Positions 1-35,178 of a DNA stretch of 64,000 nt are shown piece by piece. Positions within the stretch are counted from its first letter, which is position 1; the number at the start of each line of letters is the position of its first letter. The DNA is from Symbiodinium natans (Eukaryota > Sar > Dinophyceae > Suessiales > Symbiodiniaceae): contig CAJNDS010001057.1 in assembly GCA_905221605.1 (NCBI GenBank), positions 564,528 to 628,527 of the forward strand, given 5' to 3'. The notes beneath the pieces were generated by a model. It did not search any database, had not been told where the DNA came from, and worked only from the letters and a program-made list of their open reading frames with translations. Both the position numbers and the translations under genes were made by a program.

Positions 1-22669
<22,669 letters not shown>

Positions 22670-24600
22670 GGCGCTTCCATTCGCTCAGCGCAGCCGGGAA
22701 AAAGCGTGTCCTGACATCCAAGCCTAAGTGTCAAAATCTCTTGCGTTGGCTTCACTAGCTTACGAAGTTCTTGGACAAAAAGCGAAAAGGCGACGGTGTT
22801 TCGATTTCCGACATTCTGATTGTTCCGACACTGCAGCAGGGTTTCGCGGTGTCTATGTAAGCGGACTGCTTGCACCTTCTGTTGGCGCAGCAGTCGTGTT
22901 GTTCCAGCACCTTGAACCCAGCGCTTGAAGGGCGGTTGTTTTCCGATAATTTCCCCAATAAATTGTGATTGAATTACGTTGCAGGATGAAGGTCGCAAAC
23001 AGTCTGTCATGTTGGGAAGATGGAAGGAAAATCATGAGCACATCGACCATGTTGTACATGCTGACAGTCGCAGGCCCGTGCCCGAAATGAGTCGACCCCA
23101 TGCCGAGTTCGACTCCCAACTCAGTCCCCACAAGCGTCCCTCGTTTCTACTCATAACGGTGCCATTTAGCATGGTTTCTGCACCGTTCTTGCTTTGATCG
23201 CCTAGCGTGTCGTTCGGGGGATGCGGGTGGACTGGTTTCGGGTTTGGGCCAGTAGGCTTGCCTTTCTCCCAAGATTTCAGAAAGAATCCCTTAGATGTAA
23301 TCCTTTGCCTCGCTGTTGATCCACACGGTGCTCTCGGGGTCGGAATTGCAGGGACGGCCTGGTCGCGCTCAATCGAGCCGACTGCTGCGTCGACGGAGAC
23401 TCCGCCATCGCAACATGCCGGATCCTGGGCAACCGCGCCGTGCTGACTACCTCGCCTTGATGGCTATTGCAACGTCGCCAGCCAGGAAATGCGCGGATCC
23501 AGTGCAGATCCGAGGCACCGGGCTTTCCCACCTCGTGCTCGTTGCGTTGAAATGTGTTCGTGTCTGCGCACGTTTGCGATCGTGCACCATGCATGCCGGC
23601 CCTGCCTGAAAATCAGCCTCGCATGTTTGCAGGACCTGTTAACTCAAGCGGCAAAGGGTCAGGCCGCATTGGTATGATCATTGACAAGACTGCTCATCAT
23701 GCATGATATCCAACTGGATCACGGGGACAGCCCACAGCCGGCTAACATGTATTTCTTGTCGTAAGTAATTAGAACCGACCCTGCAAACAAGGACTTCGTG
23801 AACCAATTGACTGTGGTGTTGTCGCAGTCTTCATGCGTGCATCGATGGCATCCTCCTGCTGCTGTGTAATGCCGACTTCTTTAGCATTCTGGATCAACGC
23901 AGCCCAAATGTGCACATGAGGAGGGCCCGGGCGCGCACCTGTTCAGCGAACGCCTGTGATGCCGCCATCGCTGCCTGAACAGCCTCCACTAAACTGGGGC
24001 ACGAGGCACGTGCGGAATGCTACGGACTGGAGTACGGATGTCAGCTGCATGCTCGAGATTCATCTTGGCCATGAGAGCCAGCATCTTGAGCACCAGCTGG
24101 TTGTCGACAGTGCCGCCTACCGCTGCGCGTTTGTCAGCTGGGAGGTATGCCGGCTGCCCAAGTGTTCATGCTAGGTGAAGCGCAAGCAGAAACCTCGCTC
24201 TGGCGTTTGCAGCTCCTCGGAGCTCTCCTGGCTCTGCATCGCTACCTGGTTCCGAGTCAGAGTCCTCGACTGAGAGGCTGAGAGGCTGAGAGGCTGAGCG
24301 GGAAATCTCCGGGTCGAGCGTGTCGCTTGTGGAAGGATGTCGGTTCGGATCAGCCTCGCTGCGCCCACGCTCGGCTGGTTTTCCTATTGGCGTTGCATGC
24401 CGGTGCCCCGTGCTAGGAAACGCTCATGGCGGGCTACCTTCTGGCAGTTTCGCTTGCGCTTGCGAGTCTTGAACATTGTGGAACTCGGGGGGCAGAAAGA
24501 TGTGCCGTTCTTCATCTGTTCGCAGCTTTTATCCCCGGACTCCGCCATCGCATGCAGTAACCCGACGTGATGGCTTTGCATTGGCCGTAATTAAACGGGA
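22670..24600. other. No recognised gene
   Basis: Short open segments exist, such as FLDKKRKGDGVSISD near 22,770-22,815, followed by ILIVPTLQQG. None forms a chain of exons I can identify. A GAGAGGCTGA repeat sits at 24,270-24,300. Confidence 0.4.
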
Positions 24601-24999
24601 CAACTCTGTCAACATGACTTGCGGTTGCGACTAGCGGCTGCTTGATCGTGGGCGCGGCGCTGGTGGGGCCAGCTGGCGGTGCCCGTCCAACAAGCCGTCG
24701 CCAGCACAGCCTTGGGTGCTCTCGCTGCGCGACATGCCACAACCGCGCCCGATCTGCCTTCGCCGCCGCGGGCAAGCGATGCGACGTACTCATGGTCCGC
24801 AGGGGGCATGCGCAGCCAGGCGCCGATGATCACCGCGGCCAGGCCGTCGATTCCGCTGTGCACCGCAAGCGCCTGCAGACGCATCCCGAGCTCGCGCACG
24901 CCAGGCAGTGCCGCTTGGTGGTCGATGTGGTCGTCGGAGTCGGAGTTGGCAGTAAGTTGGCGGCCGCTTTGGAGCCAAAGCTGCTTTGGAGGGCCACTA

Positions 25000-25420
25000 T
25001 TAATCTAGTCTTCCTTTCTCCTTTACCTTTAGGAGTTTTAATATACTAGTTTTCCCTGCGGTACAAAGGATTATCAGAAAGCCGCGGTAATAATGTAATC
25101 ATAAAATACTGTACGTTTAAGGGTCCTGTAAAATATACTAATATGGGCCCTCGAATGACAATAATCTCTTTGCGCTCTCACTTAATTATTCGTTTATGAG
25201 CGCAATTATTATTTTCATATAATAACGATGAAGCCCCCAGTATCATTAAGTTAATAATATCTACGGGGCTCTTTAACTCATGTTTATTTACACTTCTAAT
25301 TACTAAAAGCGCAAACACTAAACGCATGAACAAAGTCATTGCACGAAAGTAAACAGAGACGAGAATACGAGGTGTAAAGATAAAAGAGATAAAAACTGTA
25401 AAGAATTTCGCTGCTGGGCA
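25000..25420. other. AT-rich island with organelle-like SSU rRNA 530-loop motif
   Basis: About 420 bp are markedly AT-rich against GC-rich flanks. Position 25,080 reads AGCCGCGGTAATA, identical to the universal 530-loop core of SSU rRNA. Further homology to rRNA was not established by eye. An 84-codon frame on the minus strand (25,178-25,432) is hydrophobic but unrecognised. It could be a nuclear copy of mitochondrial or plastid DNA. Confidence 0.35.
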
Positions 25421-25780
25421 CGACAGACCCATTCAACAGTGCCCAACCTGCCGCAAGGCACCGCTGCTGAGCAACTGCCAGATCTTGTCAGCCGGCGGGA
25501 GCACGGTGGACAGGGCTTGCACAGCGCATTTGACCACGCCATTCTCCCCCGCGTCACATCAAAGATATCCTATTTCCTATCGGTTTCTCCGGACGTTGGG
25601 TGGGGGGGGGAGGGCCAGAAAAAGGAAAGAAATGGTCATCCGCGCCTCCCAAGAAGCATTTGTTTCCTGTTTCCTGTTGCCTTGCTTTCGTGGCGTATCA
25701 TGCGCGAAGCATGTGACACACCTTAAAACTTAAAGCCAGCAAGAGCGCGAGCCCTTTTTTCAGGAAAGCAAGAGGGGGGG

Positions 25781-26032
25781 GGGATGTCCGTGAAACATCG
25801 CTGGGTTCTGTTTAGAGAGAGGTCTTACATAGGAAGCACAAGGAGGTCCCGACACCTGCTTGCCTTTCTTTGGAAAGAAAGGCTGGAGAGGGGGGGGGGG
25901 ACTTTGCGCTTTCTGGCAGACTAGCCTAGGTCTGTGAGTTTGGAGGTCTTACATCGGAAGCACAAGGAGGTCCCGACAGGCCTTTTTTTGGAAAGAAAGG
26001 CAGGGGGACGTCCATGAAACATCGGTGGGGAC
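25781..26032 (+). repeat. Local duplicated blocks
   Basis: GTCTTACATAGGAAGCACAA (25,822) recurs at 25,946 with one change. GTCCGTGAAACATCGCTGGG (about 25,786) recurs near 26,011. A G-run separates the copies. Confidence 0.8.
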
Positions 26033-26129
26033 GGGGTTTCTCGAACGTACCCTCCCGAAACCCTTCCTAAGCAACAACCCTGTGGGTCCAGTTGCGCAAG
26101 CTTGCTTTTCTTGCTTGTTGAATGTGGGG

Positions 26130-28200
26130 TTGGTCTGAGGGACCCCTCCCCCACGTCCTGCAACACAACGGGTTTTTAAGAAACCGCAAGCTCGGGATAT
26201 GTTGCCCGCGGCTCGCAGCGCGGCTCCGTCGACTCTGCACGGCTGCGGCCCGGTCCAGCGTCCTCGGCGAGACGAGCGTGGCGTCGCAGCACAACGCGAT
26301 CCCGGTAGGCGTTAACCCGGAGATGAGCAAGTCCAGGCGGCGGCGGTCTGTCGGCTACATGTTGCGTCCCTTCCGGTCCCACTGCCTTGCCCACCTTGGC
26401 TCTGCGGGCGAGGGCCAGCGCGTGGTCACCGAGTTTTTCGACTTGCATTCTGCAGCCGGGTGGAGGGCCACAGCGCCCGGAGGCAATTGGGAGGGGCAGA
26501 CGCAGTCCGAAGTGCGACTTGCATGGCTTCTAGCGACAGCGTGGTGGCCGCCGTGGCCACTTCTCCCATCTCCTCGATAGCAGCAAGCCAAGAACCTGCA
26601 TGCGGCCCGGATTGGGCACGAAGCAAGGCCCGGTGATTGGGTGACAAGGCTGGCAAAAGTATGTGGTCACGATTTTTGAGACTGCGAGCGCGCGACGCGT
26701 GGAATTGCCAGCCGTGCACGGCCAGTCTCCAAGGCCTGTTTCCGCATTGGGCGTTGCCAAACGGCCGCCGGTGATGTCGTGCCAGCTGGGGCAGTTTCAT
26801 GCAGTTTCCCCATTTGGTGATCGAAACCGACGGATGAACTGGGCTGCCTCTTCGCTCCGACGCACTCCGAGGTAATCCCGACCACAACGAGCCGGTGCCG
26901 TGCGGAACGGAGGAGTTCGGGGTATTGCGCTCTTTGGCCTTGCGAGCCACGCGCAGGGTAGCGCCGGCTGCCTTGCCGAATCCAAGGCAAAAACAAGCGT
27001 AGTGTCGACCGTCAACTGGGCGCCGCATGGCGCCGCTCCGAAGGGGCCGTTGGTGATGAACATGCGATGACCTCTATGCGCCCCTCGTCTGCCGCTATCT
27101 GCCGCTGGACAACAAGGTTGAGGTCACGCAGCAGCACGTTGGTGGCGGCCCGCCGCGCTTACCACTGACCACATCCTGCGCTCTTCCGCCTGACCTCTCT
27201 GCCAGCTATGCGCGAGCGAGGCCACGGCGATGCTGTCTGGCGATGCCTGCTCGCGCTGCTGGGCGAAGAGGTCGATGATGCGGACCCCGGGCTCGCTGCG
27301 GTGCGCCGTCTCGCGTTGCTGCCGGCTCGTTTGGGCGGACCCTCTTGCTCTTCGAGCAGCCGGTGCGCCGTCCAGGCATGCACGAAATCCGTGTGGCCTA
27401 CAGGGGAGCTCAACACAACGATGCCCCGCTCGTGCGAGGGCCGGTCCCCCCTCCACACTTCGGGGCCAGCGTCCCTCCTCGACCGCCATCCGCAGCCCTC
27501 CCCTAACTCGAGAGCCTTGGTCACGCTTTTTCCAGCCACGCAAAAGGTCTGGGCCTTTTGCTTTTTGCGGCTGCCTTGCAACCTGTCGCCTCCGAGCTGC
27601 AGGCTGACCGCTGGACATGGCTGTGCACTTTCTGGACGATGGCGTTCTGGCGGGAACAGTGCAACATGCCGCTGCGGCCTTGGCTCATGTGTGTAATCCT
27701 CGCCGATAACAATGCCAGCAGTGTGCGGCAAAAACGGCCAGGCTCCTCGAGGCCCTGGCGGAACTTGGAGACCCGAGTTTCGTAAAGCTCCGCCAGGGCA
27801 CATAAGCACGCGCTTGCTTGGCCAAGGGATGCCTACAAGCATGTCTTGTAATGTGTTGCACTCCCGCGCCTTCAGACGCCTGGTTTCGCGAGCTTAGCTG
27901 TAGCCTGGGGGTAGCCGGCTCCGGACAAACCAGCATGCAGACGCAAAAGTCGCCAAACAGTGGGCCGAAATTTTCGATCGCGCCGCGCGCGCCTACCAGT
28001 TCGCGTTGCAAGCGCGGGCGGGCACTGACGAATTGTCGGCCCACGTCCGGGTTGCTCTGGCCCGGCGTCCCGATGCAGTCCTCGTAGCGTGTATGACTCC
28101 ATGTCACGCCTGGCCTTCATGTCCAAGCTGCGCGAGGTCGCCACTGGAACTCTTCCCCTTCGTGCGCATGTTCTACGGGCAACCCTCCACCTGCAGCTGG
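26130..28200 (-). pseudogene. LINE-type reverse transcriptase, carboxyl half, decayed
   Basis: On the minus strand, reading downward, fragments in several frames match the thumb and carboxyl domain of the dinoflagellate non-LTR reverse transcriptases: EVWRGDRPSHERGIVV then GHTDFVHAW (about 27.35-27.5 kb), LRVARKAKERNTPN and GVRRSEEAAQFIRRF (about 26.8-26.95), AQSGPHAGSWLAAI (about 26.6), AVGPEGTQHVAD and TPTGIALCCDATLVSP (26.25-26.4). Frame shifts and stops are frequent. The order is consistent with one element inserted in antisense orientation. Confidence 0.7.
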
Positions 28201-28299
28201 TGGGATGATGCCGGGCGCTGCAGAGAGGTCCGACAAGCCGAGGGTAAATAAATTTTGCACATTGTTGCACACTAATTTAAGTTATACACACATATACAT

Positions 28300-28690
28300 A
28301 CATATATATATATATATAAATTTATTCCCGAAAGCATCGCGAAGGGTTCTTCCGTGCGGAGCCCTCTGACCCAACAACATAGACTGAAGTGCACACAGGT
28401 GAAGTGCATAGAGTGAAGTGCGCAGAGTAAAGAGCACAGAGTGAAGTGCGTAGTGTGAAGTGCGCAGAGTGAAGTGCATAGAGTGAAGTGCATAGAGTGA
28501 ATGAAGTGCATAGAGTCAAGCGCATGGAGTCAAGCGCATGGAGTCAAGTGCATAGAGACAAGTGCATAGAGTGAATTGCATAGTGTGAAGTGCATAGTGT
28601 CAAGTGCATAGTATGAATTGCATAGAGAGAATTGTGCATAGAGTGAGTTGCATAGAGTGAATTGCATAGAGTGAATTGCATAGAGTTTAG
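28300..28690 (+). repeat. GAAGTGCATAGAGT tandem repeat
   Basis: About 20 imperfect copies of a 14-15-bp unit (AGTGCATAGAGTGA) after a short TATA tract. Confidence 0.9.
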
Positions 28691-28812
28691 GACAAATTGA
28701 TAGAAATTACGAGATTTACGTAAAATTTAGTAGACCTGCGTACCCAGACCTAGATTTCTTAATTAAAATTACTCTTTCTAAGGCGGCGCTGGGTTGACAT
28801 CGCCAATCGGGA

Positions 28813-29335
28813 TTGCAACCCTCTGCGGGTTTCGGCGTGGTCGCGGTGCTAAAACCGTTGTTTTTTTTACGTTTCTTTCTGTGCGCGGACAACCCTCCGC
28901 GGGTTTGACCGTGGTCGCGGTGCTAAAACCGTCGTTTTTTTTTGCGTTTTTTTCTGTCCGCGGACAACCCTCTGCGGGTGATCGCCGGCTCGCGGCGCTA
29001 AAAACCGTCGTTTTTTTACGTTTCTTTCTGTCCGCGGACAGCCCTCTGCGGGTGATCGCCGGGTCGCGGCGCTAAAACCGTCGTGTTTGGTACTTTGTTT
29101 TCGCGCGCGCAGACACCCTCTGCGGGTTTCGGCGTTGGCGCGGTGCCAAAACCGTCGTGTTTTTGCGTTTTTTGACATACAAACGTAACCCCTCTGCGGG
29201 TTTCGGCGTTGGCGCGGTCCCAGAACCGCCGTGTTTGTGCGTTTCTTGACGTACTCGTACAAACGTAACGCCTCTGCGGGCTTTCGCGTGGTCGCGGTGC
29301 CAAAACCGTCGTGTTTTTGCGTTTTTTTTCGACTT
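28813..29335 (+). repeat. 75-bp satellite, seven copies
   Basis: The anchor CCCTCTGCGGGT recurs near 28,819, 28,892, 28,967, 29,042, 29,115, 29,190 and 29,270. Each is followed by a CGGCG..GTCGCGGTGC..AAAACCGTCGT core and a T-run. Confidence 0.9.
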
Positions 29336-29337
29336 TT

Positions 29338-29725
29338 GAAGTACAGACGTAGTACGCCGGGGACTTCCGTGGTTGTTTTTTTGCGACTTTAGTAGTACAG
29401 ACGTAGTACGCCGGGGACTGCCGTGGCTGTTTTTTTTTACTCTTGTAGTACAGATGTAGTGCACCGGGGACTGCCGTGGCTGGAAAGTCGACTTTGCTAG
29501 TACAAATCTAGTACGCCGGGGACGCCCGGAGCTGGCGTGGCTGGAAAGTTGACTGTTGTAGTACAGACGTAGTACGCCGCGGACACGCGGAGCTTCCGTG
29601 GCTGGAAAGTCGATTTTTGTAGTATTTTTGTAGTGCAGACGTAGTACGCTGCGCACACGCGGAGCTTCCGTGGCTGGAAAGCCGACCTTTGTAGTACAGA
29701 CGTAGTACGCCGCGGACACGCGGAG
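29338..29725 (+). repeat. 53-70-bp satellite, seven copies
   Basis: The anchor GTACAGACGTAGTACGCCG recurs near 29,340, 29,394, 29,447, 29,500, 29,560, 29,634 and 29,694. Each is followed by CCGTGGCTG. It directly abuts the 75-bp satellite. Confidence 0.9.
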
Positions 29726-29830
29726 AATAGCATGGTAACGGACATCTGGGCGCTTGAAAAACACCGCAAATAGCATGGTAACGGACATCTGGGCGCTTGA
29801 AAACACCGCAAATAGCATGGTAACGGACTT
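29726..29830 (+). repeat. AATAGCATGGTAACGGAC repeat, three copies
   Basis: Three copies of a roughly 45-bp unit ending in GGGCGCTTGAAAACACCGC. It abuts the reverse-transcriptase remnant. Confidence 0.9.
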
Positions 29831-29879
29831 CCGCGCGCGTGAAGACACGGGGATGTTTTTATCTTTTCTCTCGCAAATA

Positions 29880-30790
29880 TCATGGGACTCGAATTTCGAG
29901 CATGCTCCCCACCCGTCCATCCCGGCTGCAGTCCAAAACGACGCTCCCCCGCTTCCAGCCGAGCCCTCTGCCTCTACCACTGCCCCGCCCACTGCGTGAA
30001 CGTTGTGCCCTGTCTGCCGAAGCAGCGTTTCGAGCAGGGCTTGAAAGTTTGGAGGACGTCGACCTCGAGGCCACCCTGCGCAGGCGCGTCTTGACGCTCC
30101 AAAGTGTCCCGAAGCCAAGTCCGCGGCACGCTGCGAGCGGCCTGCCGGGCAGGCTCCAGCGGGCATCAGCGCTCGTTCACTTGGGCGAGCTGTCCGCTGC
30201 CTTGTTTCGGAGCCCCTCGCGCCCGGCACCCTCGAGACGCTGCGCGAGCTGCAGGACCCAGACTGCAGACCGCAAGCCCCGTACGCGCCGCTCGGGGAGG
30301 ACCTGCTTGCGTCCGGCCGGAGCATGCCTGCAACTTGTTGCTGCGTTCCTTCCTCGCGTCTCTCCGCCATGCCCGCCACCAATGAGCACCTGCGCATCCT
30401 ACTTGACCATGAGGAGGACTGTATGCTCCCGCATCAAGCCGCTGAGAGGCTCGCGCAGGTCCCGGGGCCCATCCTCGCTGCCATCCGGGTCGGGCGTATT
30501 GTCGCGCTCCGCAAACCTAACGGTCGCGTGCGCGCGCTCGTCGTTGGGGACGTGCTGCACCGGCTTGTCGGCCGCACGCCGGCGCAGCTGTACTCTTCCC
30601 AGCTCCAGGATGCTTGCTTGCCGTTCCAATATGGCTTGAGCACCCGCGCTGGCACTGAGGCCCTTGTCCGGGTGCTGCGCGTTGCCTCTGAAGTCGACGC
30701 GCGGGCAACAGTGCTCTCCATCGATGCAATTGGAGCATTTGATGAGCGCCAAGATGAGCGTCGCATCAAGGTCATCGCCAACGGACTCCC
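29880..30790 (+). pseudogene. LINE-type reverse transcriptase, fingers and palm motif A
   Basis: The frame 30,324-30,821 reads RIVALRKPNGRVRALVVGD, FQYGLSTRAGTEALVRVL and VLSIDAIGAFDE. These are the fingers and the catalytic motif A (D..GAFD) of a non-LTR reverse transcriptase of the type abundant in dinoflagellates. Upstream 29.88-30.3 kb carries its amino-terminal part in shifted frames. The frame is cut short after motif A by unrelated-order sequence, so the element is dead. Confidence 0.85.
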
Positions 30791-30799
30791 GCTCTGGGG

Positions 30800-31300
30800 G
30801 GGTGGTTCAATGGGCTGTTGACACCACCCTTGTCTCTCCACTGACGGCCGCCCCCGTCGCGCGCGGGGCTGCACCACTGGTGCCGCATTGCGCCTGGCTC
30901 GCCAGGCCAAGGAGCGGACGTACCCCGAGCTCTGCCGATCGGCCCGCTCCGGCCTGACCGTGCTCGCTCTCGAGGTCGGAGGCCGCTGGCGTGCCGAGGC
31001 TGCGGGGTTCGTCCGCCAGCCGCGCCTGCAACCGCCAGGAGCGCAGCCACCTCCGCATACGCGCTCCGGTGGTCTGCCCGCATCTCGTTTGCAGCCACGC
31101 GCGCCCTTTGTGCCAGCCTCCTCGCACTCCCTCTTGCGAACACTGGCAATGTCGATGGAAACATCCTACTCCGTAGCGATGTCTTGGAGCCCCTCCTCCC
31201 CTTGCCAGCCGCATGCCGTGACAGGGCCACCGCTCGCAGCACCTAGCTCCCTGCCCACCGCCGCCTGGTGTGCTCACTGCACCCTGTGCAACCCGTAATA
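30800..31300 (+). pseudogene. Reverse transcriptase carboxyl-domain fragment inserted in the palm
   Basis: It reads VDTTLVSPLTAAPVARG, a carboxyl-domain signature, and then shifted-frame ARQAKERTYPEL and VGGRWRAEAAGFV-type segments. In an intact element these follow the palm; here they sit between motif A and motif B. This implies a second copy or a rearrangement. Confidence 0.7.
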
Positions 31301-31489
31301 GGCGATCGACCGCTATGGACTTGGGAAAAAAGTGCGTTGGAAAAATAATACACATTTGATCATGTATCCAAGCAGTCGATGCTTGCCGCCCTTAGGTCCA
31401 AAGAAAGCCTCCACTCCCTACTCCCCAACGTGCGCTAATTTTACGGGTCCGATAGCACCTATGTTTGGCCTGATGATGCTGGCGTTTGC

Positions 31490-32090
31490 CACGATGTGCG
31501 GCAATGCGAGGGTGGAGAGCAGGGCGACCCCCTGATCAGCACCCTGCCCTTGCTGCAGTCCACCGGCGCCTGCAGGGCGAGGCCCTTTTCGCCTTCCTCG
31601 ATGACATCTATGTTGTCGCCGCGCCTGAGCGGATTCGCTTTTTGTTGGATGCCTTCGAGGAAGAGTTGCGGGCCCATGCCGGGAACGAGCTCAACAGGGC
31701 AAGACCGCCTTTTGGAACGCCGCAGGCGAAGAACCACCCGGCATCTCCCACTTGCAAGGGGCATCAAGGGGCGGGCGGGGAGCTTGCGTGGGTCGGTGAT
31801 TGGTCCCTGCCGCGTGACCGCCAATGTCGGCACTCCCCTTGGCACAGATGCATTCGTCCAGCGGGCCCTCGCGGCCCGCAGTGCTGAACACGGGCGATTG
31901 CTGCACAGCATCCCCACTGTTCCGGACCTGCAGGCTGCGTGGCTACTCTTGCACTATTCCCCCGTACCGCGGGCGAAATACCTCTTGCGCAATGTGCCCC
32001 CTTTTGGCAGACACGGGCAATGGCACGCTCGAGGGGCAGTGTCCGAGATGCAAGGGTTCCGGACGTCGCGCACGCCGCGCGGTGGTCCCT
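31490..32090 (+). pseudogene. Reverse transcriptase palm motifs B and C, thumb
   Basis: In two frames: GGEQGDPL (motif B), FAFLDDIYVVAAPERI (motif C with the catalytic DD), then GTPLGTDAFVQRALA and LQAAWLLLHYSPVPRA (thumb). A one-base frame shift separates B from C. Confidence 0.85.
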
Positions 32091-32460
32091 AAGGGCACCC
32101 CTTCGGGCGTAGGCCGGACGGTGAGGGCACGGGCAGCATGCGGGCCGGCCTGCGACAGCAGCAGCGCTCTGGATGCGGGAGACCAGGTGGCGAAATGCAT
32201 CCGGAAGGCGTGCTGATCGCAGGCACGGGCAGCATGACTGGTCGGGGGGTCCATCAAACTCAACTGGGGCGGACCGTGCGACATCCCAGGCTGGCACGTC
32301 GCACCCCTGCGCGCGGAGGAAGTCAGCAGCATGCGTTGCCCCGATGACACTAGTGGAGCCAGTAGCGCCAGGATGGCAAGCGCCTGGACAAGGTTGTCGG
32401 CTACGAGTGGTGACCTCGCTCGCACCGCTGGCAGGGAATCGACCCAGGATGCCCAGTAGG
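31990..32460 (-). pseudogene. Reverse transcriptase carboxyl-domain fragment, antisense
   Basis: The minus strand reads AYWASWVDSLPAVRARS, ALLLSQAGPHAARALT and VRPTPEGVPLG, the carboxyl-domain block of the same element family. It is inserted head-to-head against the + strand copy. Confidence 0.7.
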
Positions 32461-32859
32461 CGGCATGACGATCGACAACAGCGGAGCGGAGCCCCAGTCA
32501 CCCATACGGCGCGTGGCTGAGCGTAGCTTGCACTGGGACCGCGCTCCGACAGGTGGAAAAAGTGTGCGAGAAAAAAAAAATTCAAAAGAGAGAGGTAGTA
32601 GTGACTGTAGTAGTGACCGTAGGGGGAGCTGCCACCTAGCCCTGCGTGTGCGAAAAATCCCCCCCCTACCGGCCTCAGGGGCCTTGGTAATGGCGCACGT
32701 TTGAGCTGCGAGTGGCAGGGCGTAATGGGAGGGGACCCTCTCCCAGCCCACGGCCCCTTTGGGCACGGGAACCGAGCTCAAACGTGCGCCATTTCTTGCG
32801 AGCATGGCGATCCCCTCGCCCCCGCGTTGTATGCGCGGCCAGCACGAGGCTCTCGGCTT

Positions 32860-33300
32860 CCTCATGGCCTTTTTCGTTCCTGGCCGCGCGCGGGAAGCCC
32901 TAGCGGAGCGAATCTAGGCAAAACGCGCACGCCGGCAGGCCGCCGCTCGTCACAAGCGGCGCCAAACATACCCCGAGCTCGCGAGCGCGTGACGGGCGAG
33001 TCTCGGTCGAGGTTGGCGGGCGCTTCGGCTCCTTCCTCCGTCACCTCGCGTGGCACCGCGCTGCCAGCCTCCCGCCGCCGCTCCGGGCTGCTGGCAGTGC
33101 CGGCTGGGTCCAGCGTTGGTCCGGCTTCCTCGCGCTCGCCGCTATGCGCGCCTATGCAGCCTCCCTCCTGGAGCTGCCGCCTGGGGGTGACCTCTGCGAT
33201 GCGGGAGAGGCGCCTGACCTGCACGAGGTCCTCGCTGAGGTCCGCGGTGGCCCCGCCCTGCTTGCAAACCGCCTCCCGGCGCCTCGAACCGGACCGCGGC
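32860..33300 (+). pseudogene. Reverse transcriptase carboxyl-terminal fragment
   Basis: In one frame: VEVGGRFGSFLRHLAW, GWVQRWSGFLALAAM, AYAASLLELPPGGD and APDLHEVLAEVRGG. This is the usual terminal segment of these elements. Confidence 0.75.
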
Positions 33301-33829
33301 TACCGTTCGTAAAAAGGCGTGGGGAAAAAGAAAACACGCATCCTTGCCGCCGATGGCGAGGACGCGTCCCTGCAGGTCCTGGCGGGCCGATGTTCAGGGG
33401 CCTGGCCGGGAGCATAGGCGTAGGCACGTGCGGCAGCAAGGTCTCCTGGTGAAACACACGGCAAAACAGCGGCAGGCAGCGCTTCCAGCTTCTGTTCGCC
33501 CGCAACCGCTAGGAACTGGAGAAGTCGGAGGCAATGCCTAGCGCATTGCTGAACGCTCCCAAAACAGCGCCACTCCCAAAGCTCCAAGCGCCAGGCCGAT
33601 GCACAGCCAGCCCCAGCTGTGAGAGCAAGGCCCCCACCTGGGCGCGTCGTGGCGGCCTCGCGGCCTGCGAGTGCGGCGGGCCACCAGATCATGGCGTCGT
33701 GAGAGGGAAAACGTCTCTTTAGCTGGCACCAAAAGTGTCTTGAGCACTGGCCTTGAGCCGAAATGGCTATGGGCTCTCCCGCGCACGCCCGAAGCTTGCG
33801 CACTGCTGTCCTTCATGCGCATGTGGTAT

Positions 33830-34015
33830 GCTCGTGCCATCTCGTGCCTCCACTTACGTGTGGGCCGCAGGGCCTGACCTCGCTCAGGCCAAGGGTGGCG
33901 GGCAGGGGTATCCTTTGATGACTGCCTTATTCTCTGTCGGCATCGCCCCGGCGTTGCGCGTGTTGCAGAGCGAGCTGCGGGAGACCGAGTCTGCTCCAGA
34001 GCGCGCCTGTACCAA
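33830..34015 (+). pseudogene. Reverse transcriptase motif B fragment
   Basis: It reads GGGQGYPLMTALFSVG then APALRVLQSELRE, the palm motif B region. It runs directly into the TG/CG array. Confidence 0.7.
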
Positions 34016-34027
34016 CGCTGGGAGGAG

Positions 34028-34791
<764 letters not shown>

Positions 34792-35127
34792 CCCTCAGCA
34801 GCAGGTGGCATTTCACTGCGTGTGGGGGCCGTTGATTTCAGAGGCAGCAGTTACGCTGTGGTAAGGCATGGGTTGGAATAATACGAGCGTTTCGGCAAGC
34901 CGTCCGTAGCCGGATTGGTGCCTGTCGGCCATGTTCGTGCCCTGTCCGGACCTTAAATTTTGATGTGTGCAGCAGTGGGGGGCTGGCTGTTGTGCTTTCC
35001 GATGTCTTGGCAGGATTTCGTGATACGAACCCCATGTCGAATCAGTACGCACAGGGGACACTGATATGGGTTGGGCGCCTCAGATGTGCAGAGACAATTG
35101 GGTGTCCATGGCGATGTTGGCTGCTCC

Positions 35128-35178
35128 ATGGGCTGCTGCGAAGCGAAGGTCAAACACGAGGAGGAAGTTTGGATTCAG
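35128..35178 (+). CDS. Myosin exon 1 (MGCC..EEEVWIQ)
   Basis: The ATG at 35,128 gives [17 protein letters not shown]. Read into the next exon ([13 protein letters not shown]) this matches the myosin amino-terminal SH3-like motif (..EEVWIPAEV). The MGCC start is a potential N-myristoylation and palmitoylation site. The intron 35,179-35,232 is GC-AG, 54 nt. Confidence 0.75.
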
